Of a stretch of 64,000 nucleotides of DNA, positions 7,854 to 18,098 are shown one piece after another. The stretch spans positions 6,168,501 through 6,232,500 of the forward strand of contig NZ_CP023202.1 in assembly GCF_000220705.2 (NCBI RefSeq). Reading direction: 5' to 3'. Within the stretch, counting starts at the first letter, position 1. The number at the start of each line of letters is the position of its first letter. The DNA comes from Streptomyces xinghaiensis S187 (GTDB lineage Bacteria; Actinomycetota; Actinomycetes; Streptomycetales; Streptomycetaceae). The position numbers and the translations under genes are program-made. The notes under the pieces are model-generated. The model saw only the letters and a program-made list of their open reading frames with translations, ran no database searches and was not told the DNA's origin.

Positions 7854-8744
7854 GTGACCAGCGAGATCACCCTGTTCGTCAACCCCACCGCGGGGCGCGG
7901 CCGCGGTGCGCGCGCCGCCGGACCGGCGGCGCGCGCCCTGCGGGACGCCGGCTTCTCCGTGCGGACCGTGCTCGGCACCGACGCCGCCGATGCGCTGGAC
8001 CGCGCCCGGGCGGCCGTCGCCGCCGGCACCGGCGCCCTGATCGCCGTCGGCGGGGACGGCATGGTCTCCCTCGCCCTCCAGGCCGTGGCCGGGAGCGACG
8101 TGCCGCTGGGCGTGGTCGCCGCCGGCTCCGGGAACGACTACGCCCGCGCCCACGGCCTGCCGGTCCGGCAGCCGGCCGCCGCCGCCGTGGTGGCCGCCAC
8201 CGCGCTCAAGGAGCACGGCGGGCGCCCCACGGACCTCGGCCGGGCCGGGGACCGCTGGTTCGGCACCGTGCTCGCCTCCGGCCTCGACTCCCGCGTCAAC
8301 GACCGGGGCAACCGGCTCCGCGGCCCCGTCGGGCGCTTCCGCTACGACCTGGCGCTCCTCGCCGAACTGGCCGCGCTGCGCACCGTCCCGTACCGGATCG
8401 GTCTCGACGGCGGGCCCGCGCGGGAGGTCGAGGCGACCCTCGTCGCGGTGGGCAACGCCCCCTCCTACGGCGGTGGCATGCGGATCTGCCCCGGGGCCCG
8501 GACCGACGACGGGCTCTTCGACATCACGGTCGTCGGCCCCTGCAGCCGGACCACGCTGCTGCGGGTCTTCCCCCGCGTCTACCGGGGCAGCCATCTCTCC
8601 CACCCGGCCGTGACCGCCCTGCGTGCCCGGAGCGTCACCCTGGAGGCGCCCGGGGTCACCGGCTACGCCGACGGGGAACCGCTCGGTCCGCTGCCGCTGA
8701 CCGCCGCCACCGTGCCGGAGGCGGTGCGGCTGCTCGTCCCCTGA
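7854..8744 (+). CDS. Diacylglycerol/sphingosine kinase-family lipid kinase (YegS/DgkB type)
   Basis: 296 codons from GTG 7854. The DAGK catalytic domain is clear: FVNPTAGRGRG near residue 8, AVGGDGMVSLALQAV (the GGDG nucleotide-binding motif), LGVVAAGSGNDYARAHG and later GNAPSYGGGMRICPGA with a C-terminal TDDGLFDITVV strand. The enzyme should phosphorylate a lipid hydroxyl, most likely diacylglycerol to phosphatidic acid. The start is set by TACAGT (7842-7847), whose last base is six bases from the GTG. With no Shine-Dalgarno this predicts a leaderless mRNA; a longer frame from 7824 would run over the promoter. Substrate is inferred from family only. Confidence 0.88.
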   Translation: MTSEITLFVNPTAGRGRGARAAGPAARALRDAGFSVRTVLGTDAADALDRARAAVAAGTGALIAVGGDGMVSLALQAVAGSDVPLGVVAAGSGNDYARAHGLPVRQPAAAAVVAATALKEHGGRPTDLGRAGDRWFGTVLASGLDSRVNDRGNRLRGPVGRFRYDLALLAELAALRTVPYRIGLDGGPAREVEATLVAVGNAPSYGGGMRICPGARTDDGLFDITVVGPCSRTTLLRVFPRVYRGSHLSHPAVTALRARSVTLEAPGVTGYADGEPLGPLPLTAATVPEAVRLLVP

Positions 8745-8824
8745 CCGGGGGGACCCGGCTCCGGCCCGGGCTCCCGCAAAAGATCGCTGGGATGTCCGAG
8801 GCGGCCGGTAGGCTCGTGAATACG

Positions 8825-11644
8825 ATGACCGACGACATGTCCCCAGCCGAGCGCTACGCCGCAGCCCGGAGCCGCGCCGCCGAGCAGACCACCGCGCTCT
8901 TCCCGTTCCGCGCGATGTACGACTTCGACCTGGACCCGTTCCAGATCGACGCCTGCCGGGCCCTGGAGGCCGGCAAGGGCGTCCTGGTCGCCGCGCCCAC
9001 CGGCTCCGGCAAGACCATCGTCGGCGAGTTCGCCGTCCACCTGGCCCTCGCCCAGGGCCGCAAATGCTTCTACACCACGCCCATCAAGGCGCTCTCCAAC
9101 CAGAAGTACAACGACCTCGTGAAGCGCTACGGCGCCGCCAAGGTCGGCCTGCTGACCGGCGACAACAGCGTCAACAGCGAGGCCCCGGTGATCGTCATGA
9201 CCACCGAGGTGCTGCGCAACATGCTCTACGCCGGCTCCCAGTCGCTGACGGGCCTCGGCTACGTCGTCATGGACGAGGTGCACTACCTCTCCGACCGCTT
9301 CCGCGGCGCGGTCTGGGAGGAGGTCATCATCCACCTCCCCGAGTCCGTCACCCTCGTCTCCCTCTCCGCGACGGTCTCCAACGCCGAGGAGTTCGGCGAC
9401 TGGCTGGACACCGTGCGCGGCGACACCGAGGTGATCGTCTCCGAGCACCGTCCCGTACCGCTCTGGCAGCACGTCCTGGCCGGCCGGCGGATGTACGACC
9501 TCTTCGAGGAGAAGAGCGGGCGGGACGGCGCCGGGCGCCGCGAGGTCAACCCCGATCTGGTCCGGCTCGCCAGGATGGAGAACAGCCGCCCCACCGGCCC
9601 CCGCGACCGCCGGCGCGGCCGCGTCCTCCGCGAGGCCGACCGCGAGCGCGAACGCCGCCAGCGCAGCCGGATCTGGACGCCCAGCCGGGTCGAGGTGATC
9701 GACCGGCTCGACGCCGAGGGCCTGCTGCCCGCCATCACGTTCATCTTCAGCCGCGCCGGCTGCGAGGCCGCCGTCCAGCAGTGCCTGGCCGCCGGCCTGC
9801 GGCTCAACGACGAGCCCGCCCGCCGCCGGGTCCGGGAGATCGTCGAGCGGCGCACCGCCACCATCCCCGACGAGGATCTGCACGTCCTCGGCTACTTCGA
9901 GTGGCTGGAGGGCCTGGAGCGGGGCATCGCCGCGCACCACGCCGGCATGCTGCCCACCTTCAAGGAGGTCGTGGAGGAGCTGTTCGTCCAGGGCCTGGTG
10001 AAGGCCGTCTTCGCCACCGAGACGCTGGCCCTGGGCATCAACATGCCCGCGCGCTCGGTGGTGCTGGAGAAGCTGGTCAAGTGGAACGGCCAGCAGCACG
10101 CGGACATCACGCCGGGCGAGTACACCCAGCTCACCGGCCGGGCCGGGCGCCGCGGCATCGACGTCGAGGGCCACGCGGTGGTGCTCTGGCAGCGTGCCAT
10201 GGACCCGGAGGCGCTGGCCGGGCTGGCCGGCACCCGCACCTATCCGCTCCGCTCCTCCTTCAAGCCCTCGTACAACATGGCGGTCAACCTGGTCTCCCAG
10301 TTCGGGCGGCACCGCTCCCGGGAACTGCTGGAGACCTCCTTCGCGCAGTTCCAGGCGGACCGCTCGGTCGTCGGCATCTCCCGCCAGGTGCAGAAGAACG
10401 AGGAGGGCCTGGAGGGCTACCGCGCCTCCATGACCTGCCACCTCGGCGACTTCGAGGAATACGCCCGTCTCCGCCGCGACCTCAAGGAGCGGGAGACCGA
10501 ACTCGCCAAGCAGGGCGCGGCGCAGCGCCGGGTGGCGGCCGCGGCCGCCCTGGAGAAGCTCCGGCCGGGTGACGTCATCCATGTGCCGACGGGCAAGTAC
10601 GCCGGGCTGGCGCTGGTCCTCGACCCGGGCCTGCCCGCCGGGCGTTCCAACGGCCACCGCGGCTTCGACCACCACGACGGGCCCCGCCCGCTGGTGCTCA
10701 CCGCCGAGCGGCAGGTCAAGCGGCTCGCGTCGATCGACTTCCCGGTGCCCGTCGAGGCGCTGGACCGGATGCGCATCCCCAAGTCCTTCAACGCCCGCTC
10801 CCCGCACTCCCGCCGGGACCTGGCCTCCGCGCTGCGCACCCGCGCCGGGCACATCACCCCCGAGCGCCACCGCAGGGGCCGCGCCCCGGCGGCCGACGAC
10901 GCCGAGATCGCCCGGCTGCGCACCGAGATCCGCGCCCACCCCTGCCACGGCTGCTCGGACCGGGAGGACCACGCCCGCTGGGCCGAGCGCTACCACCGGC
11001 TGCGCCGGGACACCCGGCAGCTGGAGCGCCGTATCGAGGGCCGGACCAACACCATCGCCCGCACCTTCGACCGGGTCTACGCCCTGCTGTCGGACCTCGG
11101 TTATCTCCGGGGCGACGAGGTGACGGAGGACGGCCGCCGGCTGGCCCGGCTCTACGGCGAGCTGGACCTGCTGGCCTCCGAGTGCCTGCGCGCGGGGGTC
11201 TGGAACGACCTCAAACCGGCCGAACTGGCGGCCTGCGCCTCGGCGCTGGTCTACGAGGCCCGCTCGGCCGACGACGCCCTGCCGCCCAAGCTGCCCACCG
11301 GCGCCGCCCAGCAGGCGCTGGGCGAGATGGTGCGCATCTGGGGGCGGCTGGACGCGCTGGAGGAGGAGCACCGGATCAACCAGACCGAGGGCGTCGGGCA
11401 GCGGGAGCCGGATCTGGGCTTCGCCTGGTCCGCCTACCGCTGGGCGTCCGGGCACGGGCTGGACGAGGTGCTGCGCGAGGTGGAGATGCCCGCCGGTGAC
11501 TTCGTCCGCTGGTGCAAGCAGGTCATCGACGTCCTGGGACAGATCGCGGAGGCCGCGCCGGACGGCACCCCGATCCGCCGCAACGCCCGGCGCGCGGTGG
11601 ACGGGATGCTCCGCGGGGTGGTGGCCTACTCCTCGGTGGGCTGA
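8825..11644 (+). CDS. helY: DEAD/DEAH-box helicase, HelY/Mtr4-Ski2 family
   Basis: 939 codons from ATG 8825. I prefer this to ATG 8792 because a TAGGCT -10 box occupies 8809-8814, so the mRNA should begin only a few bases before 8825. Motifs in order: AAPTGSGKT (Walker A, about 57-64), TTPIKALSNQKYNDL, the DEVH box in VMDEVHYLSDRF, SATVSN (motif III), AHHAGMLPTFKE, ATETLALGINMPAR, and QLTGRAGRRGID (motif VI). A DSHCT domain closes the C-terminus. It matches the actinobacterial HelY family, homologous to eukaryotic Mtr4/Ski2 RNA helicases; a role in RNA unwinding or decay is inferred. It converges on the exonuclease gene through a shared terminator. Confidence 0.94.
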   Translation: MTDDMSPAERYAAARSRAAEQTTALFPFRAMYDFDLDPFQIDACRALEAGKGVLVAAPTGSGKTIVGEFAVHLALAQGRKCFYTTPIKALSNQKYNDLVKRYGAAKVGLLTGDNSVNSEAPVIVMTTEVLRNMLYAGSQSLTGLGYVVMDEVHYLSDRFRGAVWEEVIIHLPESVTLVSLSATVSNAEEFGDWLDTVRGDTEVIVSEHRPVPLWQHVLAGRRMYDLFEEKSGRDGAGRREVNPDLVRLARMENSRPTGPRDRRRGRVLREADRERERRQRSRIWTPSRVEVIDRLDAEGLLPAITFIFSRAGCEAAVQQCLAAGLRLNDEPARRRVREIVERRTATIPDEDLHVLGYFEWLEGLERGIAAHHAGMLPTFKEVVEELFVQGLVKAVFATETLALGINMPARSVVLEKLVKWNGQQHADITPGEYTQLTGRAGRRGIDVEGHAVVLWQRAMDPEALAGLAGTRTYPLRSSFKPSYNMAVNLVSQFGRHRSRELLETSFAQFQADRSVVGISRQVQKNEEGLEGYRASMTCHLGDFEEYARLRRDLKERETELAKQGAAQRRVAAAAALEKLRPGDVIHVPTGKYAGLALVLDPGLPAGRSNGHRGFDHHDGPRPLVLTAERQVKRLASIDFPVPVEALDRMRIPKSFNARSPHSRRDLASALRTRAGHITPERHRRGRAPAADDAEIARLRTEIRAHPCHGCSDREDHARWAERYHRLRRDTRQLERRIEGRTNTIARTFDRVYALLSDLGYLRGDEVTEDGRRLARLYGELDLLASECLRAGVWNDLKPAELAACASALVYEARSADDALPPKLPTGAAQQALGEMVRIWGRLDALEEEHRINQTEGVGQREPDLGFAWSAYRWASGHGLDEVLREVEMPAGDFVRWCKQVIDVLGQIAEAAPDGTPIRRNARRAVDGMLRGVVAYSSVG

Positions 11645-11667
11645 GGAGGGCTACGGCGGGCCGGGTG

Positions 11668-11732
11668 CTGAGGCGGACCGGCGGGGCGGCCGCGGCCTCG
11701 CGGCCGCCCCGGCGCGGCGGGATCCGCCTCAG
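11668..11732. terminator. Two-part bidirectional terminator between helY and the exonuclease gene
   Basis: An inner 12-bp stem (11683-11694 with 11699-11710, loop GCCT) sits inside an outer 10-bp repeat (11668-11677 with 11723-11732). The outer right arm contains the TGA stop of the minus-strand exonuclease. No T-tract. It should end transcription from both converging genes. Confidence 0.7.
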
Positions 11733-12649
11733 TTCTCCAGAGCGGTGAGCAGCCGCTGGAGGGAGCCGCCGAGGCCCCAGCGTTCCGCGAGGCGGCCGAG
11801 CGCGGCCGGGTCGCGGGGCGCGCGGGGGAGCGCCGGGTCGAACTCGGGCAGCGGCACGTCGGAGGCGACCCGTACGACCGTGGGCGCCACCGCCAGATAC
11901 TCCCGGGCCTCGTCCAGCCGTCTGCGCTGCGCCGGGCTGATCTTCGACGCCGGGTCACCGACGGCGGCCATGATCCCGGCGAGATCGCCGTGGGCGGCGA
12001 GCAGCTTGGCGGCGGTCTTCTCCCCGATGCCGGGGACGCCCGGCAGGCCGTCGCTGGGATCGCCCCGCAGCAGCGCCAGCTCGGCGTAACCGGCGCCGTC
12101 CACCCCGTACTTCTCGCGGAGGGCGGCCTCGTCGACGAGCTGCAGGGTGCCGACGCCCTTGACGGGGTAGAGGACCCGCACCCCGCGGGCGTCGTCCACG
12201 AGCTGGTAGAGATCGCGGTCCCCGGTGACGATGTCCACCGGGCCCCGGGCGCGGGCCGTGAGGGTGCCGATCACGTCGTCCGCCTCGTAGCGGGGCACGC
12301 CGACGCGGGCGATGCCGAGGGCGTCCAGCACCTCCTCGATCACCGGCACCTGCGGGGAGAGGGTGTCGGGCACCTCCTCCGTGTCGGGGCCGCCGGGCTT
12401 CTCCTCGGCGACCCGGTGCGCCTTGTAGGTGGGGATCAGCTCGACCCGCCACGCGGGCCGCCAGTCGGCGTCCATGCAGGCCACGAGGTCGTCCGGGTGG
12501 TGGTCGTGGACGAGCCGGGCGATGAAGTCCAGCAGTCCGCGCACCGCGTTGACGGGGCTGCCGTCGGGGGCCTTCACCGAATCGGGCACCCCGAAGTAGG
12601 CGCGGAAGTAGAGGCTGGCGGTGTCGAGAAGCATCAGGCGTCGGGTCAC
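11729..12649 (-). CDS. 5'-3' exonuclease (Pol I N-terminal exonuclease family)
   Basis: 306 codons. The start MLLDTASLYFRAYFG, the acidic cluster (ACMDADWRPAWR, RYEADDVIGTL, IVTGDRDLYQLV) and the helix-hairpin-helix LPGVPGIGEKTAAKLLAAHG give the complete FEN/PIN active site and DNA-binding module of the 5'-nuclease domain of DNA polymerase I. Here it stands alone without polymerase, as in many actinobacteria. It should remove RNA or DNA flaps and 5' ends during repair or Okazaki-fragment processing. The GTG at 12649 has no Shine-Dalgarno; a CATCAT hexamer lies seven bases upstream on the minus strand, so it may be leaderless. An ATG five codons downstream is the alternative start. Confidence 0.92.
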   Translation of the reverse strand: MTRRLMLLDTASLYFRAYFGVPDSVKAPDGSPVNAVRGLLDFIARLVHDHHPDDLVACMDADWRPAWRVELIPTYKAHRVAEEKPGGPDTEEVPDTLSPQVPVIEEVLDALGIARVGVPRYEADDVIGTLTARARGPVDIVTGDRDLYQLVDDARGVRVLYPVKGVGTLQLVDEAALREKYGVDGAGYAELALLRGDPSDGLPGVPGIGEKTAAKLLAAHGDLAGIMAAVGDPASKISPAQRRRLDEAREYLAVAPTVVRVASDVPLPEFDPALPRAPRDPAALGRLAERWGLGGSLQRLLTALEN

Positions 12650-12954
12650 GCTCCCGATGATGCCCCAGGGGACCGACAGCGCCGGGCGTCGCCGGGCGGT
12701 GCTTGGGCGGTGCGGGATGCCCCGGGTCCCCCGGGAGGGGCCCGCCTCCGGCCGCGGCGCGCGGTTCCCCGTTCGCTCCGGTGGGGGCGGTCCCGGCGTC
12801 CGGCGGCCCGGTCCGCCGGGGCGGGGGGCCCGGAAATCCGGTTGGGTCCGCGGCCGCCCGCGGGCCAGAATGCCGGAGGCGGGCCGGCGCGGCCCGGCCC
12901 GTCCGGCCGTTCACGGGGGTGCGGCCGGACGGGGTGCCGGTCGCGCGGGCCCCT
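12650..12954. other. Intergenic region, no convincing gene
   Basis: 305 bases between the exonuclease start and the 3' end of the hydrolase gene. Open frames here are GC-rich shadows without ribosome sites. It should hold the exonuclease promoter and the end of the hydrolase transcript; I see no clear hairpin. Confidence 0.5.
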
Positions 12955-13665
12955 TCAGCGGGCGGCCCGGACCAGGGTCTCCATCACGCGCGGATCGTCA
13001 CCGGCCTCCGGGTGCCACTGCACGCCGAGCACCAGCCCAGCGGCGCCCGGGAGTTCGACCGCCTCCACGGTGCCGTCCTCGGCGTACGCGCTGGGGACCA
13101 GCCCGCGGCCGAGCCGGTCCACCGCCTGGTGGTGGTAGCTGGGCACGGTGACCGCCTCCGGCAGGGCCCGCGCCAGCACGGTCCCCGGCACGGGCTTCAC
13201 CACGTGCGACCCGAAGACCCCGGGCGGCCCGCCGTGCGCACAGCCGGTCCCGGCGGTCTCGGGCAGGTGCTGGACCAGGGTGCCGCCCAGCACCACGTTG
13301 AGCAGCTGCATGCCCCGGCAGATGCCGAGCACCGGCGTGCCGGCCTCCAGCGCGGCCTCCAGCAGCGCGCTCTCCCAGGCGTCCCGCTCACGCGCGGGCG
13401 GCCCGGTCATGGGGTGCGGGGCGGCCCCGTACCGCACGGGTTCCACGTCCGGGCCGCCCGCGACGACGAGGGCGTCGAGCCGGGCGGTCACGGCGGCGGC
13501 CGCGGCCGGCTCGTCCGGCGGCAGCATGGCGGCGAGGCCGCCCGCGCGCTGGACGAGCCGGTGGTAGCCGGACGGGAGCAGGGCCGCGCCCTGCTCCCAG
13601 ACGCCCCAGCGCGCCACGGCTTCGAGATAGGTGCTCACGCCGATCAGCGGCCTGGGCTCGGGCAC
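12955..13665 (-). CDS. Gamma-glutamyl-gamma-aminobutyrate hydrolase-like (peptidase C26/PuuD family)
   Basis: 236 codons. The start is GTG 13665 because GGGAGGAG precedes it by seven bases; the in-frame GTG at 13689 has no such site. It is a class I glutamine-amidotransferase fold: LVVAGGPDVEPVRYG, nucleophile elbow LGICRGMQLLNVVLGG (Cys), and VQWHPE with the catalytic His and Glu. The PLIGVSTYLE start and HGGPPGVFGSHVV segment match PuuD-type enzymes, which hydrolyse gamma-glutamyl amides to free glutamate. It is encoded next to a GlnA4-like gamma-glutamyl ligase, permease and aldehyde dehydrogenase, so it most likely performs the last step, releasing glutamate from the oxidised gamma-glutamyl intermediate. 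Exact substrate is inferred from context. Confidence 0.88.
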   Translation of the reverse strand: MPEPRPLIGVSTYLEAVARWGVWEQGAALLPSGYHRLVQRAGGLAAMLPPDEPAAAAAVTARLDALVVAGGPDVEPVRYGAAPHPMTGPPARERDAWESALLEAALEAGTPVLGICRGMQLLNVVLGGTLVQHLPETAGTGCAHGGPPGVFGSHVVKPVPGTVLARALPEAVTVPSYHHQAVDRLGRGLVPSAYAEDGTVEAVELPGAAGLVLGVQWHPEAGDDPRVMETLVRAAR

Positions 13666-13863
13666 GGTCGGGCTCCTCCCGTCGGGCACGGTCCGGGTTT
13701 CCGGCCAAGCGGGTCCGGGTCCGGGTACGGGCCCCCGGGTCCCGCCCGGGCCGTACCGTCCCCGTCTCCGTTCCCGCCGCCGGTTCCGTTCCGCTTCTGC
13801 TCCTGTGTCGGTCTCCGTCCGCGTCCCGGCGCGCCTGCGGCTGCCGCGGCCGGGCGGCCGCCG

Positions 13864-15363
<1,500 letters not shown>

Positions 15364-15380
15364 GAGCCGCTCCTGCCTGG

Positions 15381-15410
15381 GGGCAATGGTTTAGCGCCAT
15401 ACCATTGCCC
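15381..15410. promoter_or_regulatory. Operator-like inverted repeat upstream of the permease
   Basis: GGGCAATGGT (15381-15390), ten bases, ACCATTGCCC (15401-15410): a perfect 10-bp inverted repeat just upstream of the permease start. The core AATGGT-N10-ACC recurs at 16478-16499 in front of the regulator and glnA4-like genes, so it is the likely binding site of the FadR-type regulator. Confidence 0.75.
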
Positions 15411-15664
15411 CGGCGGGCGGCCGCGCGCAAGGGGTGTGCGTTAACCGCCGGTAAACACCTGACGGTCCCGCGCTCCGTGACGGGCCATCACTTCCCCACC
15501 CGGCGTGCCCCATGCCGTACGGGGGACGGGGCCGGCCGTACGGGGGACGGGCCGGCTGTCCGAAGGCGGGCCGGCCGTGCGGACGGGCCCGCCGGGCCGC
15601 CCGCCCGGCTGCCGCGCGCCGGAGGCCCGTTCCGGCCCGGACCGCGGCGCCGTCCCCGTACGGC

Positions 15665-16459
15665 TCAGGCCAGGAACCCCCGCAGCAGCGACGCCGTGCC
15701 CGCGCAGTGCTCGCGCATCACCTCGCGGGCGCCGTCCGCGTCACCCTCCAGGACGGCCTCCACCAGCGCCGTGTGCTGGCGCTGCGAGTGCTCCAGGTTC
15801 CGCACGAGCAGCGGGATGCGGTCCAGCAGGTCGTTCAGGGAGGCCCGGACGGCGGCGTACTGGGCGGCCAGGGTGGGGGAGCCGCTGAGCTCCGCCAGCG
15901 TCAGGTGGAGCAGGGTGTCCAGCCGCCGGTAGTCCGACGGGGTCGCGTCGCGGGTGGCGGCCAGCGCGGCGCGCAGCCGGTCCGCCGAGCGGCCGGTGAG
16001 GCCGTCCTCCGCGCACAGGCCGGCCGCCCCGACCTCCAGCACCTCACGGAACCGGAGCGCGTCCTCGACGTCCACCTCCGCGATCCTCCGCCGCAGTCCG
16101 GCCTCCGCGCCGCCGCCCGCTCCGGGGCCCGGCAGGACGAACGTTCCGCCGTAGCGGCCGCGGCGGCTCTCGACGAGCCCCTGGTCGGCGAGCACCTTCA
16201 GCACCTCGCGGAGCGTCACCCGGCTGATGCCCAGCCGCCCCGCCAGCTCCCGCTCGGACGGCAGCCGCCCGCCCGGCTCCACCAGGCCCAGGCGCAGCAC
16301 CTGGAGGATCTGCTCCAGCGCCTCCTCGAAGCCGTTGCCCGCCCGGACCGGGCGCAGCACCGGCGCGAGCCGGTCCGCGCTCCCGGGCTCCGCGCTCCCG
16401 GACGTGCCACCGGACTCCACACCACCGGACTCCGCGTCCGGCGCGCCGTCCCCGCTCAT
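15665..16459 (-). CDS. FadR/GntR-family transcriptional regulator of the gamma-glutamylation cluster
   Basis: 264 codons from ATG 16459, preceded by AGAGGT. The N-terminal 45 residues are a Ser/Gly/Glu-rich extension. The winged helix follows (ALEQILQVLRLGLVEPGG, LPSERELAGRLGISRVTLREVL, ADQGLVESRRGRYGGTFV). The C-terminal half is an all-helical FCD ligand domain (FREVLEVGAAGLC, LTLAELSGSPTLA, HTALVEAVLEGDADGAREVMREH). It is divergent from glnA4 and positioned like EpuRII, the repressor of glnA4 in S. coelicolor. Two AATGGT-N10-ACC sites, one in front of this gene and glnA4 and one in front of the permease, are the probable operators, which would make it autoregulated. The effector is unknown; ethanolamine or a gamma-glutamyl derivative is a guess. 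Confidence 0.88.
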   Translation of the reverse strand: MSGDGAPDAESGGVESGGTSGSAEPGSADRLAPVLRPVRAGNGFEEALEQILQVLRLGLVEPGGRLPSERELAGRLGISRVTLREVLKVLADQGLVESRRGRYGGTFVLPGPGAGGGAEAGLRRRIAEVDVEDALRFREVLEVGAAGLCAEDGLTGRSADRLRAALAATRDATPSDYRRLDTLLHLTLAELSGSPTLAAQYAAVRASLNDLLDRIPLLVRNLEHSQRQHTALVEAVLEGDADGAREVMREHCAGTASLLRGFLA

Positions 16460-16477
16460 GGCCACCTCTTCCCAGCC

Positions 16478-16499
16478 AATGGTCTCAGCGGCTACCTTA
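16478..16499. promoter_or_regulatory. Second operator-like site between the regulator and glnA4
   Basis: AATGGT (16478-16483), ten bases, ACCTTA (16494-16499). It shares half-site sequence and exact spacing with the perfect site at 15385-15406, and lies 19 bases upstream of the regulator start and about 90 bases upstream of glnA4. Confidence 0.65.
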
Positions 16500-16591
16500 T
16501 GGCCTCCGGTACCGCGGCGACACGGCGGGAGACCTCCTGCCCGCTCCGCCCGCGCGCCCCGGACCGGCTCCGGACCCCAGGAGGACACACC

Positions 16592-17959
16592 GTGGCAGGA
16601 CGCACGCCCCCGCTCTCCGTCGAGGAACTGCGACGGCTCGCCAACAGCGGCGAGATCGACACCGTCGTCCTCGCCTTCACCGACATGCAGGGCAGACTCC
16701 AGGGCAAGCGGTTCGCCGCCCCGTTCTTCCTCGACGAGGTCCTGGAGCACGGCTCCGAGGGGTGCAACTACCTCCTCGCCGTGGACGTCGACCTCAACAC
16801 CGTCGACGGCTACGCCATGGCCTCCTGGGAGCGCGGCTACGGCGACTTCCGCATGACCGCCGACACCGCCACCCTGCGCCGCACCCCGTGGAACCCGGGC
16901 ACCGCCCTGCTCATCGCCGACCTCTCCTGGCACGACGGCACCCCCGTCGCCGCCTCGCCGCGCCAGGTGCTCCGCCGCCAGCTCGACCGGCTCGCCGAGC
17001 GCGGCTGGACGGCCCAGGTGGGCACCGAACTGGAGTTCATGGTGTTCAGGAACTCCTACGAGGAGGCCTGGAACGGCGGCTACCGCGGGCTGACCCCCGC
17101 CAACCAGTACAACGTGGACTACTCCGTCCTCGGCACCGGCCGCGTCGAACCGCTGCTGCGCCGCATCCGCACCGAGATGGCCGCCGCGGGCCTGGTCGTC
17201 GAGTCCGCCAAGGGCGAGTGCAACCTCGGCCAGCACGAGATCGCCTTCCGCTACGACGACGCCCTCACCACCTGCGACCAGACTTCCGTCTACAAGACCG
17301 GGGCCAAGGAGATCGCCGCCCAGGAGGGCGTGGCCCTCACCTTCATGGCCAAGTACGACGAACGCGAGGGCAACTCCTGCCACATCCATCTCTCGCTGCG
17401 CGACGACGCCGGCCGCCCCGTCCTCGCCGACGACTCCGGCCCGTACGGCATGTCCGCGACGATGCGGCACTTCCTCGCCGGACAGCTCGCCGCGCTCCGG
17501 GACTTCACCCTCCTCCACGCCCCCAACATCAACTCCTACAAGCGCTTCCGCCCCGGTTCCTTCGCGCCCACCGCCGTCGCCTGGGGGCCGGACAACCGCA
17601 CCTGCGCGCTGCGCGTCATCGGCCACGGCCGCTCGCACCGGCTGGAGAACCGGCTGCCCGGCGGGGACGTCAACCCGTATCTCGCCGTCGCCGGCATGAT
17701 CGCCGCCGGGCTGTACGGCATCGAGAACGAGCTCGACCCGGGTGAGCCCTGCACCGGCAACGCCTACGCGGGCGACGCCGAGCACGTCCCCACCACCCTT
17801 CGCGAAGCGGCGGACCGCTGGGAGGCCAGCCCGCTCGCCCGCGCCGCCTTCGGCGACGAGGTGGTCGAGCACTACCTCACCATGGCGCGCGTCGAGCAGC
17901 GGGCCTACGACAGCGCCGTCACCGACTGGGAGCGCTACCGCTCCTTCGAGCGGATGTGA
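16592..17959 (+). CDS. glnA4: Glutamine-synthetase-like gamma-glutamyl ligase, GlnA4 type
   Basis: 455 codons from GTG 16592, set by AGGAGGA (16579-16585). A frame extending more than 1 kb upstream is a shadow. Glutamine-synthetase fold: FTDMQGRLQGKRF (beta-grasp), GTELEFMVF, ESAKGECNLGQHEIAFRY, the FMAKYDEREGNSCHIHLSL catalytic segment, NSYKRFRPGSFAPTAVAWGPDNRT and RLENRLPGGDVNPYLA. It differs from true GlnA in the ammonium-site region and lacks the adenylylation motif, as in GlnA3/GlnA4 of S. coelicolor, which gamma-glutamylate polyamines or ethanolamine. Given the Eat-like permease, hydrolase and dehydrogenases around it, I infer gamma-glutamylethanolamide synthesis. Expression is probably repressed by the divergent FadR-type regulator. 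Confidence 0.88.
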   Translation: MAGRTPPLSVEELRRLANSGEIDTVVLAFTDMQGRLQGKRFAAPFFLDEVLEHGSEGCNYLLAVDVDLNTVDGYAMASWERGYGDFRMTADTATLRRTPWNPGTALLIADLSWHDGTPVAASPRQVLRRQLDRLAERGWTAQVGTELEFMVFRNSYEEAWNGGYRGLTPANQYNVDYSVLGTGRVEPLLRRIRTEMAAAGLVVESAKGECNLGQHEIAFRYDDALTTCDQTSVYKTGAKEIAAQEGVALTFMAKYDEREGNSCHIHLSLRDDAGRPVLADDSGPYGMSATMRHFLAGQLAALRDFTLLHAPNINSYKRFRPGSFAPTAVAWGPDNRTCALRVIGHGRSHRLENRLPGGDVNPYLAVAGMIAAGLYGIENELDPGEPCTGNAYAGDAEHVPTTLREAADRWEASPLARAAFGDEVVEHYLTMARVEQRAYDSAVTDWERYRSFERM

Positions 17960-18098
17960 CGCGCGCCGGACCCGCCCGGGGCCCGGCACCGGCCACCATG
18001 GGCGCCGGAGACCGCGGCGGGCGGACACGGCACACGCCGGCACACCACACCAGCACAGCACGACAGGGGCGACCGGGCCCCGGGGAGAGCGGACAGCC

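Noticed and set aside
8663..11455. 930-codon minus-strand frame opposite helY
   Set aside because: Mirror of the third-codon-position GC bias of helY, no recognisable domain.
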